Positions 26,386 through 33,967 of a DNA stretch of 33,967 nt are shown piece after piece. The position numbers were made by a program, and so were the translations under genes. Below the pieces are notes generated by a model. It searched no databases and was not told the DNA's origin. It was given only the letters and a program-made list of their open reading frames with translations. Source of the stretch: Rhodopseudomonas sp. AAP120 (lineage in GTDB: Bacteria; Pseudomonadota; Alphaproteobacteria; Rhizobiales; Xanthobacteraceae). The DNA is taken from contig NZ_LJIC01000069.1 in NCBI RefSeq assembly GCF_001295845.1, positions 1 through 33,967 of the forward strand. Reading direction: 5' to 3'. Every line of letters starts with the position of its first letter. Position 1 is the first letter of the stretch.

Positions 26386-27012
26386 ATGCTTACGCTTCAC
26401 CACCTCAACGACAGCCGCTCGCAGCGCATCCTGTGGCTGCTGGAGGAGATCGGCGCGCCCTACGAGCTGAAGCGCTACCAGCGCGACGCCGTGACGCGGC
26501 TGGCGCCGCCCGAACTCGAAGCCGTGCACCCGCTCGGCAAGTCGCCGGTGATCACCGACGGCGACCTGACGCTGGTCGAGTCCGGGGCGATCGTCGACTA
26601 CCTCCTGCGCCGCCACGGCGCCGGCAGCGGCCTGCGCCCGGCCGAGGGCACGCGCGACTTCGAGGCCTATCAGGAATGGCTGCACTACGCCGAAGGCTCG
26701 GCGATGCTGCCACTGATGCTGCAGCTCTATGTCGGCCGCCTGAAAGACGCCGCCGCGCCGCTGCAGCCGCGCATCGACAGCGAGATCGCCAACCACCTCG
26801 GATACGTCGAGAGCGCGCTAAAGGGGCGAGAGTATTTCGTCGGCGATGGCCTGACGGGCGCCGACATCATGATGAGCTTCGTCGCGGAGGTGGCAGGCTC
26901 GTTCGGAAAGCTCGGGCCATATCCGGCGCTGACCGCGTGGATCGGCCGCATGCACGCGCGGCCGGCGTTTCGGCGGAGCGTGGAGAAGGGCGGGGAGTAT
27001 CGAATGGGGTGA
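26386..27012 (+). CDS. Glutathione S-transferase family protein (second copy)
   Basis: A 208-residue two-domain glutathione S-transferase. N-terminal thioredoxin-like domain: LTLHHLNDSRSQRILWLLEEIG with the Ser-rich substrate edge, then HPLGKSPVITDGDLTLVESGAIVDYLL (about 45-71). C-terminal helical domain with FVGDGLTGADIMMSF. ATG 26386 is fixed by CAGGAGG at 26374-26380; the frame is open further upstream without a ribosome site. It is only loosely similar to the GST at 11740. Substrate unknown. No regulator adjoins it. Confidence 0.92.
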   Translation: MLTLHHLNDSRSQRILWLLEEIGAPYELKRYQRDAVTRLAPPELEAVHPLGKSPVITDGDLTLVESGAIVDYLLRRHGAGSGLRPAEGTRDFEAYQEWLHYAEGSAMLPLMLQLYVGRLKDAAAPLQPRIDSEIANHLGYVESALKGREYFVGDGLTGADIMMSFVAEVAGSFGKLGPYPALTAWIGRMHARPAFRRSVEKGGEYRMG

Positions 27013-27048
27013 GGTGACGATGGCAGGCTCGATGGCTGCCGACAGGCG

Positions 27049-27063
27049 AATCAAATTTTGATT
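27049..27063. repeat. Short AT-rich dyad at the islet edge
   Basis: AATCAAA-T-TTTGATT, a perfect 7-bp inverted repeat, lies 37 nt after the GST stop where base composition falls. It may be a weak terminator. No matching copy was seen at the other end of the islet. Confidence 0.4.
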
Positions 27064-27107
27064 TCAGTCGAACGATGTCGTTACGCTCCACTGCCGGGCC
27101 ACTCTTC

Positions 27108-27977
27108 CTAGGAGATAGAGTTACTATAAGCGACCAACCCGAGTTCCGGCGATTCCGCGAACGTGCGCTTTCGAAAGGATGCGAATCCAGGCCGCTCCTT
27201 TCCTGAGCCACGTGTCTTGTCATAATATACAGAGAGTATGCTCTGAATTAAGCGTTGAAGCGGAATGTGCGGCTCAGTCCGACAGTCCACGGCAATGTAC
27301 TTAGCACTGTTGTTACGACCGTGTTCGAGCCGATTCTTGAAAACGCAAGTTCTGGCCAATACTGATGCTTCATTGAGCATGGCATCAAACCGTTGACCTT
27401 CGTGTACCTTCTTGATGAATGCAAAGATGCTATGGGTGAGTGCTGAGTCGCTCTCTTCGTCAGCCGAGAAGGCGAAGAGACCAGTATATGGACCGCGCCG
27501 ACCTTTCTGGAAGCAGAGATCTGCAGCCTGCTTTAAGGCGGCCATCTCATTTGCGATGTCTTTATTGTAGAGCTTTTTCTTGACAGAGATTATACCCACG
27601 ACCCCTTCGGGAGGGACGATGCAAAACTCCTCGAATTGCTCGAAGACTGGGTAGGCATCGAAATCGAACACAATGATATCGATCTGACGGCTATGGCGGT
27701 CGTGGTACTCGGTGACGCGGTCCAAGTTCTGTACGCCGGTTTTGGTTGATGGGCAGAGCACGAAACCCGAGACTGCGCGGAGATTTTTCGGAAGGTGCTT
27801 GTTGAGGAACGATCGAAGAAGGCTCTCGATGTGCCGGCCTTCCTCGCCACGATGCGCCGCGCCTCTCGCTGTTGCGTGAGGCAATAGTGTTTCGATGATG
27901 CGGTAACGCTCGAGGAGCGTCTTCGACTCGATTTGAAAAAATTCCCGAACTCGTAAGCCTTTAAGAGATTCGTCCAT
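27108..27977 (-). CDS. DUF6602-like protein with restriction-endonuclease-type fold
   Basis: A 289-residue soluble protein resembling DUF6602, a group with a PD-(D/E)xK nuclease-like core. Visible blocks: GEEGRHIESLLRSFLNKHLP (about 44-63), GFV, QIDIIVFD (98-105, Asp100) and VVGIISVKKKL (126-136, Lys133). In most relatives the last strand reads ExK; here Ser131 replaces the Glu, so catalysis is uncertain. The AT-richer base composition (two sampled 60-nt lines give 43% and 40% GC; housekeeping lines give over 60%) suggests transfer. ATG 27977 has GAAGGA upstream. It lies next to vapBC and between two core regions. Defence-type function is inferred from similar proteins only. Confidence 0.72.
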   Translation of the reverse strand: MDESLKGLRVREFFQIESKTLLERYRIIETLLPHATARGAAHRGEEGRHIESLLRSFLNKHLPKNLRAVSGFVLCPSTKTGVQNLDRVTEYHDRHSRQIDIIVFDFDAYPVFEQFEEFCIVPPEGVVGIISVKKKLYNKDIANEMAALKQAADLCFQKGRRGPYTGLFAFSADEESDSALTHSIFAFIKKVHEGQRFDAMLNEASVLARTCVFKNRLEHGRNNSAKYIAVDCRTEPHIPLQRLIQSILSVYYDKTRGSGKERPGFASFRKRTFAESPELGLVAYSNSIS

Positions 27978-28098
27978 CGTTCGGTCCTTCGGTGAAATAA
28001 AAACGTTCAGAGAAACGGGTGTCCGCGGATCATGCCGTGATGGGAGGGCCTGTCTCGAGCGGTCACCTTAAGTCTGTAATTTAGTTGCCCTCGCGTAG
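27978..28098. other. 121-bp gap between DUF6602-like gene and vapC
   Basis: AT-richer intergenic stretch containing the promoter region for the minus-strand DUF6602-like gene. I see no further gene, repeat or terminator in it. Confidence 0.5.
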
Positions 28099-28497
28099 TT
28101 AAACCCAGTTCTCCACTCTCACCCCCGGCATCCGCGCGAACTCACGAACGTTGTTGGTGACCACGATCAGCCCTTCGCTGCGGGCGTGGCCACCGATCTG
28201 CATGTCGTAGGCGCCGCAGGGCGTGCCGGCGCGTTCGAGTTCGGCGCGGAGTTGGCCGTAGTGAGTGGCTGCCTTGTCGGCGAACGGGAGGACTTCTAAA
28301 CGCGCGACGAAGCCTGCGACTCTGTCGAGATTTTCGATGCGCCGCGCTGATTTCTCAGCGCCGTAAATGAGTTCGCCGAGGCTGATGCTGGAGATGCAGA
28401 GCTGTTCGGCGAGTGTGTTGAATTTCTCGCGCAATGCCGGCGGATGTGTCTTGATGACGTAGATGCAGATGTTGGTATCGAGCATGTAGGTGAGCAT
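28099..28497 (-). CDS. vapC: VapC-type PIN-domain toxin ribonuclease
   Basis: A 132-residue PIN-domain toxin of the VapC family. The acidic active-site set is complete: Asp7 in YMLDTNIC, Glu42 in LGELIYG and Asp98 in GAYDMQIGG, with the C-terminal IVVTNNVREF. Known members cleave tRNA or rRNA to stop growth. The ATG shares a base with the antitoxin stop (TAATG), so toxin translation is coupled to antitoxin. All catalytic residues are intact, so the toxin should be functional. GC is nearer to the chromosomal norm than the DUF6602-like gene. Confidence 0.92.
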   Translation of the reverse strand: MLTYMLDTNICIYVIKTHPPALREKFNTLAEQLCISSISLGELIYGAEKSARRIENLDRVAGFVARLEVLPFADKAATHYGQLRAELERAGTPCGAYDMQIGGHARSEGLIVVTNNVREFARMPGVRVENWV

Positions 28498-28730
28498 TAC
28501 AGCGGTTCGCGGTCGTCGGCGGCGGGCTGCTGCCGTTCGTCGAGGAAGTCTTCGCTGGCTCGGCTGTCGTTCAGGAAGAAATCGTCCCAGCGTTGGCCTT
28601 GCGGAACGATGACGCGGCTGCGGCCGATCTTGAGGATATCGACCTTGTGCACGCCTTCCGGGAAGGCGACGCCCTTCGGCAGTCGGACGGCCTGGCTGCG
28701 GTTGCTGGTGAAGACAGTCGAACTGGCCAC
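28497..28730 (-). CDS. vapB: VapB-type antitoxin (SpoVT/AbrB fold)
   Basis: A 77-residue antitoxin. The N-terminal SNRSQAVRLPKGVAFPEGV is the AbrB/MazE-type DNA-binding segment of VapB, and the acidic C-terminus binds and neutralises VapC. Starts at GTG 28730; an AGGGAT ribosome-like site lies about 9 nt upstream. An ATG at 28740 is in another frame. The stop TAA overlaps the vapC start by one base. Together with VapC it should repress its own promoter through the dyad just upstream. Confidence 0.9.
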   Translation of the reverse strand: MASSTVFTSNRSQAVRLPKGVAFPEGVHKVDILKIGRSRVIVPQGQRWDDFFLNDSRASEDFLDERQQPAADDREPL

Positions 28731-28742
28731 GATCGTTCATCC

Positions 28743-28774
28743 CTGAATATACATATGGGATATACATAATTCAG
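28743..28774 (-). promoter_or_regulatory. Candidate vapBC operator/promoter
   Basis: CTGAAT (28743-28748) and ATTCAG (28769-28774) are inverted arms around a direct repeat of ATATACATA (28747-28755 and 28760-28768, 13 nt apart). It lies 12 nt upstream of the antitoxin start, as expected for autoregulation by a VapBC complex. The AT-rich centre could include the -10. Confidence 0.65.
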
Positions 28775-28988
28775 CGGGCCCGTTGCGGCAAGGATCGTCG
28801 TTTCGTCACCCCTCCTGCAAATCCCTCTCATCCACCATATCTGGGTCTGACTGGGGCGCATGGCCGCAAATGGTGGCGGCGTCCTTGGCCGGGCGGGCTG
28901 GATGTGCTATGCGGCAGCCGCGCTTCCGAACCGCTATCCTGTAACCGCTCGCACCCGGTATCCGGCTGCGGCGGTGGAGACTTTTCCA

Positions 28989-30305
<1,317 letters not shown>

Positions 30306-30317
30306 CTAACAACGGCC

Positions 30318-30394
30318 CGTCATGCCCGGGCTCGACCCGGGCATCCATCTTCTTCGCAAGACGATGGATTGCCGGGTCAAGCCCGGCAATGACG
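30318..30394. repeat. Palindromic intergenic repeat, copy D (MPGLDPGIH-type)
   Basis: Two hairpins, TGCCCGGG...CCCGGGCA and TGCCGGG...CCCGGCA, lie within a larger dyad: CGTCATG (from 30318) with CAATGACG (to 30394), and ATCCAT with ATGGAT at the centre. It shares form and many bases with copy E. Translated in frame it reads MPGLDPGIH, a peptide often seen in wrongly extended rhizobial annotations. It ends 17 nt before the nrdR ATG. Confidence 0.9.
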
Positions 30395-30411
30395 ACGCGA
30401 GGGGACAAGCG

Positions 30412-30894
30412 ATGCGCTGCCCGAACTGCAACAGCCTCGATACCCAGGTGAAGGACTCGCGACCGACCGAGGATTCCTCGGTGATCCGGCGGCGGCGGGT
30501 GTGCGTGGCGTGCAATTTCCGCTTCACCACCTTCGAGCGGGTGCAGCTGCGCGAACTCACCGTGATCAAGCGCAATGGCCGCCGCGTGCCGTTCGATCGC
30601 GACAAGCTGGTGCGCTCGGTGCAGATCAGCCTGCGCAAGCGGCCGGTCGAACCCGATCGGGTCGAGCAGATGGTGTCGGCGATCGTCCGCGAGCTGGAAA
30701 GCGGCGGCGAGGCCGACATCTCGTCGGAGACGATCGGTGAGATCGTGATGGATCACCTGCGCAAGCTCGACGACGTCGCCTATGTGCGGTTCGCCTCGGT
30801 GTATCGCAATTTTCGCGAAGCCAAGGATTTCGAGGCGGTGCTGGGCGAACTCACCAACGAGGACGAGATCCGGCCGGCGCTGGTCCGCAAATGA
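30412..30894 (+). CDS. nrdR: Transcriptional repressor NrdR
   Basis: ATP/dATP-binding repressor of ribonucleotide reductase genes. The 160-residue protein begins [18 protein letters not shown] with a zinc ribbon (Cys3, Cys6, Cys31, Cys34), followed by an ATP-cone domain (about 49-139). I chose ATG 30412, with GAGGGGA at the right distance, because the longer frame from 30322 is translated repeat D, not protein. The stop overlaps the ribD ATG (ATGA), so nrdR is coupled to the riboflavin genes, a common alphaproteobacterial arrangement. Confidence 0.96.
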   Translation: MRCPNCNSLDTQVKDSRPTEDSSVIRRRRVCVACNFRFTTFERVQLRELTVIKRNGRRVPFDRDKLVRSVQISLRKRPVEPDRVEQMVSAIVRELESGGEADISSETIGEIVMDHLRKLDDVAYVRFASVYRNFREAKDFEAVLGELTNEDEIRPALVRK

Positions 30895-32072
30895 TCTTCC
30901 GCATCCTGGAAGAACAATACGGCGCCAAGCTGGCCGCCGAGAAGGCCGCCAAGGCGCAGGCGGCGCCCAGCGCTGCCGCTGATCGGCGTTACATGCAGCT
31001 GGCGCTGACGCTGGGCCGCCGCGGGCTCGGGCGAACCGGCACCAACCCGGCGGTCGGCGCGGTGCTGGTCAAGGCCGGCGCCATCGTCGGCCGCGGCTGG
31101 ACGCAGGACGGCGGCCGGCCGCATGCCGAAGTCGAAGCGCTGCGGCGCGCCGGCGACGCCGCGCGCGGCGCGACGCTGTACGTCACGCTGGAGCCGTGCT
31201 CGCATCACGGCCGTTCGCCACCGTGTGCCGATGCAATCGTCGCGGCCGGCGTGGCGAAGGTGGTCTCGGCGATCGAAGATCCCAATCCTCTGGTCGGCGG
31301 GCAGGGCCATGCCCGCCTGCGCGCCGCCGGCATCGCCGTGGACGTCGGACTGTGCGCCGAGGACGCCGCGCGCGATCATGCCGGGCATCTGTTGCGGGTG
31401 CGCGAGCAGCGGCCGCATGTCGTGCTCAAGCTGGCGGTCTCGGCCGACGACAAGATCGCCGCCGCCGGCCGCAAGCCGGTCGCGATCACCGGCGAGGCGG
31501 CGCGGGCGCGGGTGCACCTGCTACGCGCGCAGTCGGATGCGATTCTGGTCGGCATCGGCACGGTGCTGGCCGACGATCCGGACTTGACCTGCCGGCTGCC
31601 GGGGATGGCGGCACAGTCGCCGATCCGCGTGGTGCTGGACCGCAGCCTGCGCATTCCCGCGGATAGCAAGCTCGTGCACTCGGCACGGCAGACGCCGCTG
31701 TGGCTGATGGCCTCCGAGATCGCCGAAGCTGCCGCCGCGATGCGGCTGGGCGCGGCGGGAGCGGAGGTGATCCACGTCGCCGACTGTGCCGAGACGCCGG
31801 GGCTGGATTTGCCCGCGGTGCTGCGGGCGCTGTCTGCCAAGGGCGTGACGCGGTTGTTGGTCGAAGGCGGCGCGCAGGTCGCGCGGGCGTTCGTCACCCG
31901 CAGGCTTGCCGACGAGATCTGGCTGCTGCGCGGCCCGGCATCGATCGGCGAGGGCGGCATCAAAGCGCTCGACGGTCTGCCGCTGACGGCGATCACCGCT
32001 GCGCCGGATTGGCGCGAACGCAGCTCCGAGCGCGTCGGCGACGACACGCTCACCATTTACGACCGGACCTGA
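30891..32072 (+). CDS. ribD: Bifunctional diaminohydroxyphosphoribosylaminopyrimidine deaminase / 5-amino-6-(5-phosphoribosylamino)uracil reductase
   Basis: Carries out two early steps of riboflavin synthesis. The N-terminal deaminase has zinc ligands His78 and Glu80 (PHAEVEAL) plus Cys103 and Cys112 ([12 protein letters not shown]). The C-terminal reductase starts about residue 170 ([15 protein letters not shown]) and has the late [13 protein letters not shown]. At 393 residues it has about 30 extra N-terminal residues (Ala/Lys rich). ATG 30891 overlaps the nrdR stop; ATG 30993 is an alternative for the conserved core. Followed by ribE after 9 nt. Confidence 0.95.
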   Translation: MIFRILEEQYGAKLAAEKAAKAQAAPSAAADRRYMQLALTLGRRGLGRTGTNPAVGAVLVKAGAIVGRGWTQDGGRPHAEVEALRRAGDAARGATLYVTLEPCSHHGRSPPCADAIVAAGVAKVVSAIEDPNPLVGGQGHARLRAAGIAVDVGLCAEDAARDHAGHLLRVREQRPHVVLKLAVSADDKIAAAGRKPVAITGEAARARVHLLRAQSDAILVGIGTVLADDPDLTCRLPGMAAQSPIRVVLDRSLRIPADSKLVHSARQTPLWLMASEIAEAAAAMRLGAAGAEVIHVADCAETPGLDLPAVLRALSAKGVTRLLVEGGAQVARAFVTRRLADEIWLLRGPASIGEGGIKALDGLPLTAITAAPDWRERSSERVGDDTLTIYDRT

Positions 32073-32081
32073 GAGGCCTTC

Positions 32082-32690
32082 ATGTTCACCGGCATCGTCA
32101 CCGACATCGGCGAGATCGAGACCGTCAAGCCGGTCGCGCAGGGGCAGTTGCACCGGCTGCGCATCCGCTGCGCCTATGATCAATCCACCATCGTCGACGG
32201 CGCGTCGATTGCCTCGAACGGCATCTGCATGACCGTGGTCGGCTCGGGCGTCGAGGCCGGCAAGACCTGGTACGAGGTGGACGCCGGCGCCGAGACGCTG
32301 GCCAAGACCACCGCTAATGCTTGGACGGAAGGCACCCGGCTCAACCTCGAGCGCGCGCTGAAGATCGGCGACGAGCTCGGCGGCCACATCGTCACCGGCC
32401 ATGTCGATGGCATCGCCACCATCGTGGCCCGCGAGGAGCTGCCCGACATGGCGCGGTTCACGCTGGAGACCAGCCGCGAACTGGCACGCTTCATCGCACC
32501 AAAAGGCTCGGTCACACTCGACGGCACCTCGCTGACGGTCAACACCGTGGAGGACAACCGGTTCTCGGTGCTGATCATCCCGCACACGCTGTCCGCCACG
32601 ATTCTGGGCGGCTGGCAGGTCGGCGGCGCGGTCAATCTCGAGGTCGATCTGATGGCGCGCTATGCGGCACGGCTGAGCGAGACGAAATAG
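32082..32690 (+). CDS. ribE: Riboflavin synthase, alpha subunit
   Basis: Dismutates two 6,7-dimethyl-8-ribityllumazine molecules to riboflavin. The 202-residue protein has two lumazine-binding repeats, beginning MFTGIVTDIGEIETV and, near the middle, GGHIVTGHVDGIATIV, with the SVTLDGTSLTVN segment in the second. ATG 32082 follows GAGAGGCC. Directly downstream of ribD; ribH follows after palindromic repeat E. Naming of this gene as ribE or ribC varies by organism. Confidence 0.95.
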   Translation: MFTGIVTDIGEIETVKPVAQGQLHRLRIRCAYDQSTIVDGASIASNGICMTVVGSGVEAGKTWYEVDAGAETLAKTTANAWTEGTRLNLERALKIGDELGGHIVTGHVDGIATIVAREELPDMARFTLETSRELARFIAPKGSVTLDGTSLTVNTVEDNRFSVLIIPHTLSATILGGWQVGGAVNLEVDLMARYAARLSETK

Positions 32691-32699
32691 CAACAACGC

Positions 32700-32792
32700 C
32701 GTCATGCGCGGGCTTGACCCGCGCATCCATCCTCTTAACAACAGCGCATCTTGCGAAAATGATGGATGGCCCGGTCGAGCCCGGCCATGACG
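32700..32792. repeat. Palindromic intergenic repeat, copy E
   Basis: Same family as copy D: CGTCATGCGCGGG...CCCGCGCATCCAT on the left (32700-32730) and ATGGATGGCCCGG...CCGGCCATGACG on the right (32762-32792), with a 31-nt spacer. It fills most of the ribE-ribH gap and ends 18 nt before the ribH start. Confidence 0.9.
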
Positions 32793-32810
32793 ACAAACCA
32801 GGAACGACAG

Positions 32811-33302
32811 ATGGCAGACGCGCGGCGCGCTCCCTTGAAAGACCAGACCGACATTTCGGGCGCGCGCGTCCTGATCGTCGAGGCGCGGTTCTATGACGAC
32901 ATCCAGGATGCGCTGCTGGAAGGCGCCGTCGCCGAGCTGAAGGCAGCGGGCGCGACGCACGACGTCCTGACCGTGCCGGGCGCGCTGGAGATTCCGGCCG
33001 CGGTGGCGATCGCGATCGATGCAGCCGAGGCCAACGGCAAGCCCTATGACGCGGCGATCGCGCTCGGCTGCGTGGTACGCGGCGAGACCATCCATTTCGA
33101 GATCGTCTCGATGGAATCGGCGCGAGCGCTGATGGACCTCAGCGTCGCGCGCAAATTCCCGCTCGGCAACGGCATCATCACCGTCAACAATGACGAGCAG
33201 GCCTGGGCCCGCGCCAAGCCCGGCGACCTCAACAAGGGCGGCGATGCCGCCCGCGCCGCGCTGGCGATGCTGCGCATCAAGCGCCGGCTGGCGAAGGCCT
33301 GA
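32811..33302 (+). CDS. ribH: 6,7-dimethyl-8-ribityllumazine synthase
   Basis: Condenses 5-amino-6-ribitylaminouracil with dihydroxybutanone phosphate to lumazine; forms icosahedral or decameric shells. The 163-residue protein has [53 protein letters not shown] with the catalytic His, and [20 protein letters not shown] 32811 has AGGAACGA upstream; the in-frame ATG at 32766 lies inside repeat E and gives a spurious 15-residue extension. It is followed by nusB after two bases (TGATCATG). Confidence 0.96.
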   Translation: MADARRAPLKDQTDISGARVLIVEARFYDDIQDALLEGAVAELKAAGATHDVLTVPGALEIPAAVAIAIDAAEANGKPYDAAIALGCVVRGETIHFEIVSMESARALMDLSVARKFPLGNGIITVNNDEQAWARAKPGDLNKGGDAARAALAMLRIKRRLAKA

Positions 33303-33304
33303 TC

Positions 33305-33826
33305 ATGGCCGAGCAACCCCGCAAACCGTTCCGGCCGCAACCCAAACCGGGCGACAAGAAGCCCGGCGAGCGCAAGGCCAACCGGCGCGGCGCGGCGCGA
33401 CTCGCCGCCGTGCAGGCGCTGTACCAGATGGACGTCGGCGGCGCCGGCATCAACGACACTTTCGCCGAGTTCGAGAGCCACTGGATCGGCAACGAGGTCG
33501 AGGGCGAGCAGTATCTCCCGGCCGAGGCGGCGTTCTTCCGCGACGTGGTCTCCGGTGTGGTGCGCGACCAGAAGGCACTGGATCCGTTGATCGACGAGGC
33601 GCTGGCCAAGGGCTGGCCGCTGGCGCGGATCACCGCGATCCTGCGCGCCGTGATGCGCGCCGGCGCCTACGAGCTCGAACACCGCAAGGACATCCCGGCG
33701 CGCGTCGTCGTCTCCGAATATGTCGACGTCGCCCATGCCTTCGTCGAGCCCGACGAGACCGGCATGGTCAACGCCGTGCTCGACCAAATCGCGCGGCAGT
33801 TTCGCGAAGACGAGTTCACGAAGTAA
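33305..33826 (+). CDS. nusB: Transcription antitermination protein NusB
   Basis: All-helical factor that, with NusE (S10), binds boxA of rRNA leaders to promote processive transcription. The 173-residue protein has a basic, disordered 25-residue N-terminus, then NRRGAARLAAVQALYQMDV and the late LRAVMRAGAYELEHRKDIPARVVVSEYVDVAHAF, given here as about 104-145. The usual length is 140-170. Two bases after ribH, the classic ribH-nusB arrangement; thiL often follows in this lineage, but the window ends. Confidence 0.95.
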   Translation: MAEQPRKPFRPQPKPGDKKPGERKANRRGAARLAAVQALYQMDVGGAGINDTFAEFESHWIGNEVEGEQYLPAEAAFFRDVVSGVVRDQKALDPLIDEALAKGWPLARITAILRAVMRAGAYELEHRKDIPARVVVSEYVDVAHAFVEPDETGMVNAVLDQIARQFREDEFTK

Positions 33827-33847
33827 TCAGCGCCACGCTCGGCCTAA

Positions 33848-33920
33848 CCTCTCCCCGCGCGCGGGGAGAGGTCGACCCGGCGGAGCGAAGCGAAGCCGGG
33901 GCGGGTGAGGGGGCGCCTCC
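33848..33920. repeat. Palindromic intergenic repeat, copy F
   Basis: A perfect 24-nt palindrome at 33848-33871 (CCTCTCCCCGCG with its complement) is followed by a hairpin CCCGGC (33876-33881) with GCCGGG (33895-33900) around GGAGCGAAGCGAA, then GGCGGGTGAGGGGG. This is the CTCTCCCC...GGTGAGGGGG type seen between genes in Bradyrhizobium. It lies 22 nt after nusB and may end that transcript. Confidence 0.85.
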
Positions 33921-33946
33921 GCAACGCCGAGAGTCACTGCCCGCGT

Positions 33947-33967
33947 CCCCCCCCCCCCCCCCCCCCC
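33947..33967. repeat. Run of 21 C at the window end
   Basis: A homopolymer of 21 C ends the sequence, directly after a G/C-rich repeat. It is longer than expected by chance even at this GC and is probably a contig end or a sequencing limit. Real length unknown. Confidence 0.9.

Noticed and set aside
23860-28071. 12-mer CGGTCACCTTAA shared by 23860-23871 and 28060-28071
   Set aside because: One shared 12-mer in 34 kb is expected by chance; flanks differ.
28731-28988. Glycine riboswitch before glyA
   Set aside because: I looked for the conserved tandem aptamer cores and saw none.
30322-30411. N-terminal extension of nrdR
   Set aside because: It is translated repeat D; NrdR normally starts with the MRCPxC zinc ribbon.
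30395-30411. FMN riboswitch before the rib genes
   Set aside because: No RFN element seen in either the nrdR leader or the gaps within the operon.
32766-32810. N-terminal extension of ribH
   Set aside because: It starts inside repeat E; the downstream ATG has a ribosome site and gives the usual length.

Overview
The window looks like a chromosomal segment of a Bradyrhizobiaceae (Nitrobacteraceae) alphaproteobacterium, most likely Rhodopseudomonas. The grounds are high GC with G/C-biased third positions, the alphaproteobacterial order pdxJ-acpS / lepB-rnc-era-(membrane protein)-recO ... parC, the order glyA-nrdR-ribD-ribE-ribH-nusB, the bpt-RDD-hemB neighbourhood, an LdtR-type MarR regulator, and the palindromic intergenic repeats typical of this family. 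The species call rests on recalled protein resemblance and was not searched.

Layout. 1-2561: the 3' end of comEC (cut by the window edge) meets a family-5 uracil-DNA glycosylase tail to tail; a NYN-domain RNase-like gene lies just upstream of the glycosylase in the same minus-strand unit. 3540-7799: rpoZ with a clear terminator, bifunctional (p)ppGpp synthetase/hydrolase rsh, then pdxJ-acpS. 8054-11725: signal peptidase, RNase III, Era, a small membrane protein and RecO, most of them coupled by overlapping stop/start codons. 11740-14678: an accessory block of two enzyme/regulator pairs (GST with TetR; QorB-like reductase with HxlR), each with a perfect dyad between the divergent genes. 14688-16949: parC. 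16978-22188: a small membrane protein, an Nramp manganese transporter with a Mur/Fur-like box, aspartate/glutamate leucyltransferase, an RDD protein, Mg-type hemB and a membrane protein. 22263-24677: an acyl-CoA synthetase and LdtR-type regulator. 24923-27012: a cluster of small conserved proteins (two unrecognised, one DUF4142-like, one zinc ribbon) and a second GST. 27108-28730: an AT-richer islet with a DUF6602-like nuclease-fold protein and a VapBC toxin-antitoxin pair. 28989-33826: glyA, nrdR, riboflavin biosynthesis and nusB.

How parts fit. Most genes are housekeeping: stringent response, cofactor synthesis (pyridoxal phosphate, acyl carrier protein activation, heme, one-carbon units, riboflavin), RNA processing and ribosome assembly, secretion, recombination and chromosome decatenation. 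The accessory component is redox or xenobiotic enzymes with local repressors, plus the islet at 27.1-28.8 kb.

The most interesting non-gene structure is a set of six palindromic intergenic repeats. Two sit between convergent genes; two sit inside operons 17-18 nt before the nrdR and ribH start codons, where they create false N-terminal extensions. No tRNA, rRNA, CRISPR array or transposase was seen. I found no complete new multi-gene system; the best candidate for a second look is the DUF6602/VapBC islet, followed by the small-gene cluster at 24.9-26.3 kb. The window ends in a run of 21 C, probably a contig end.
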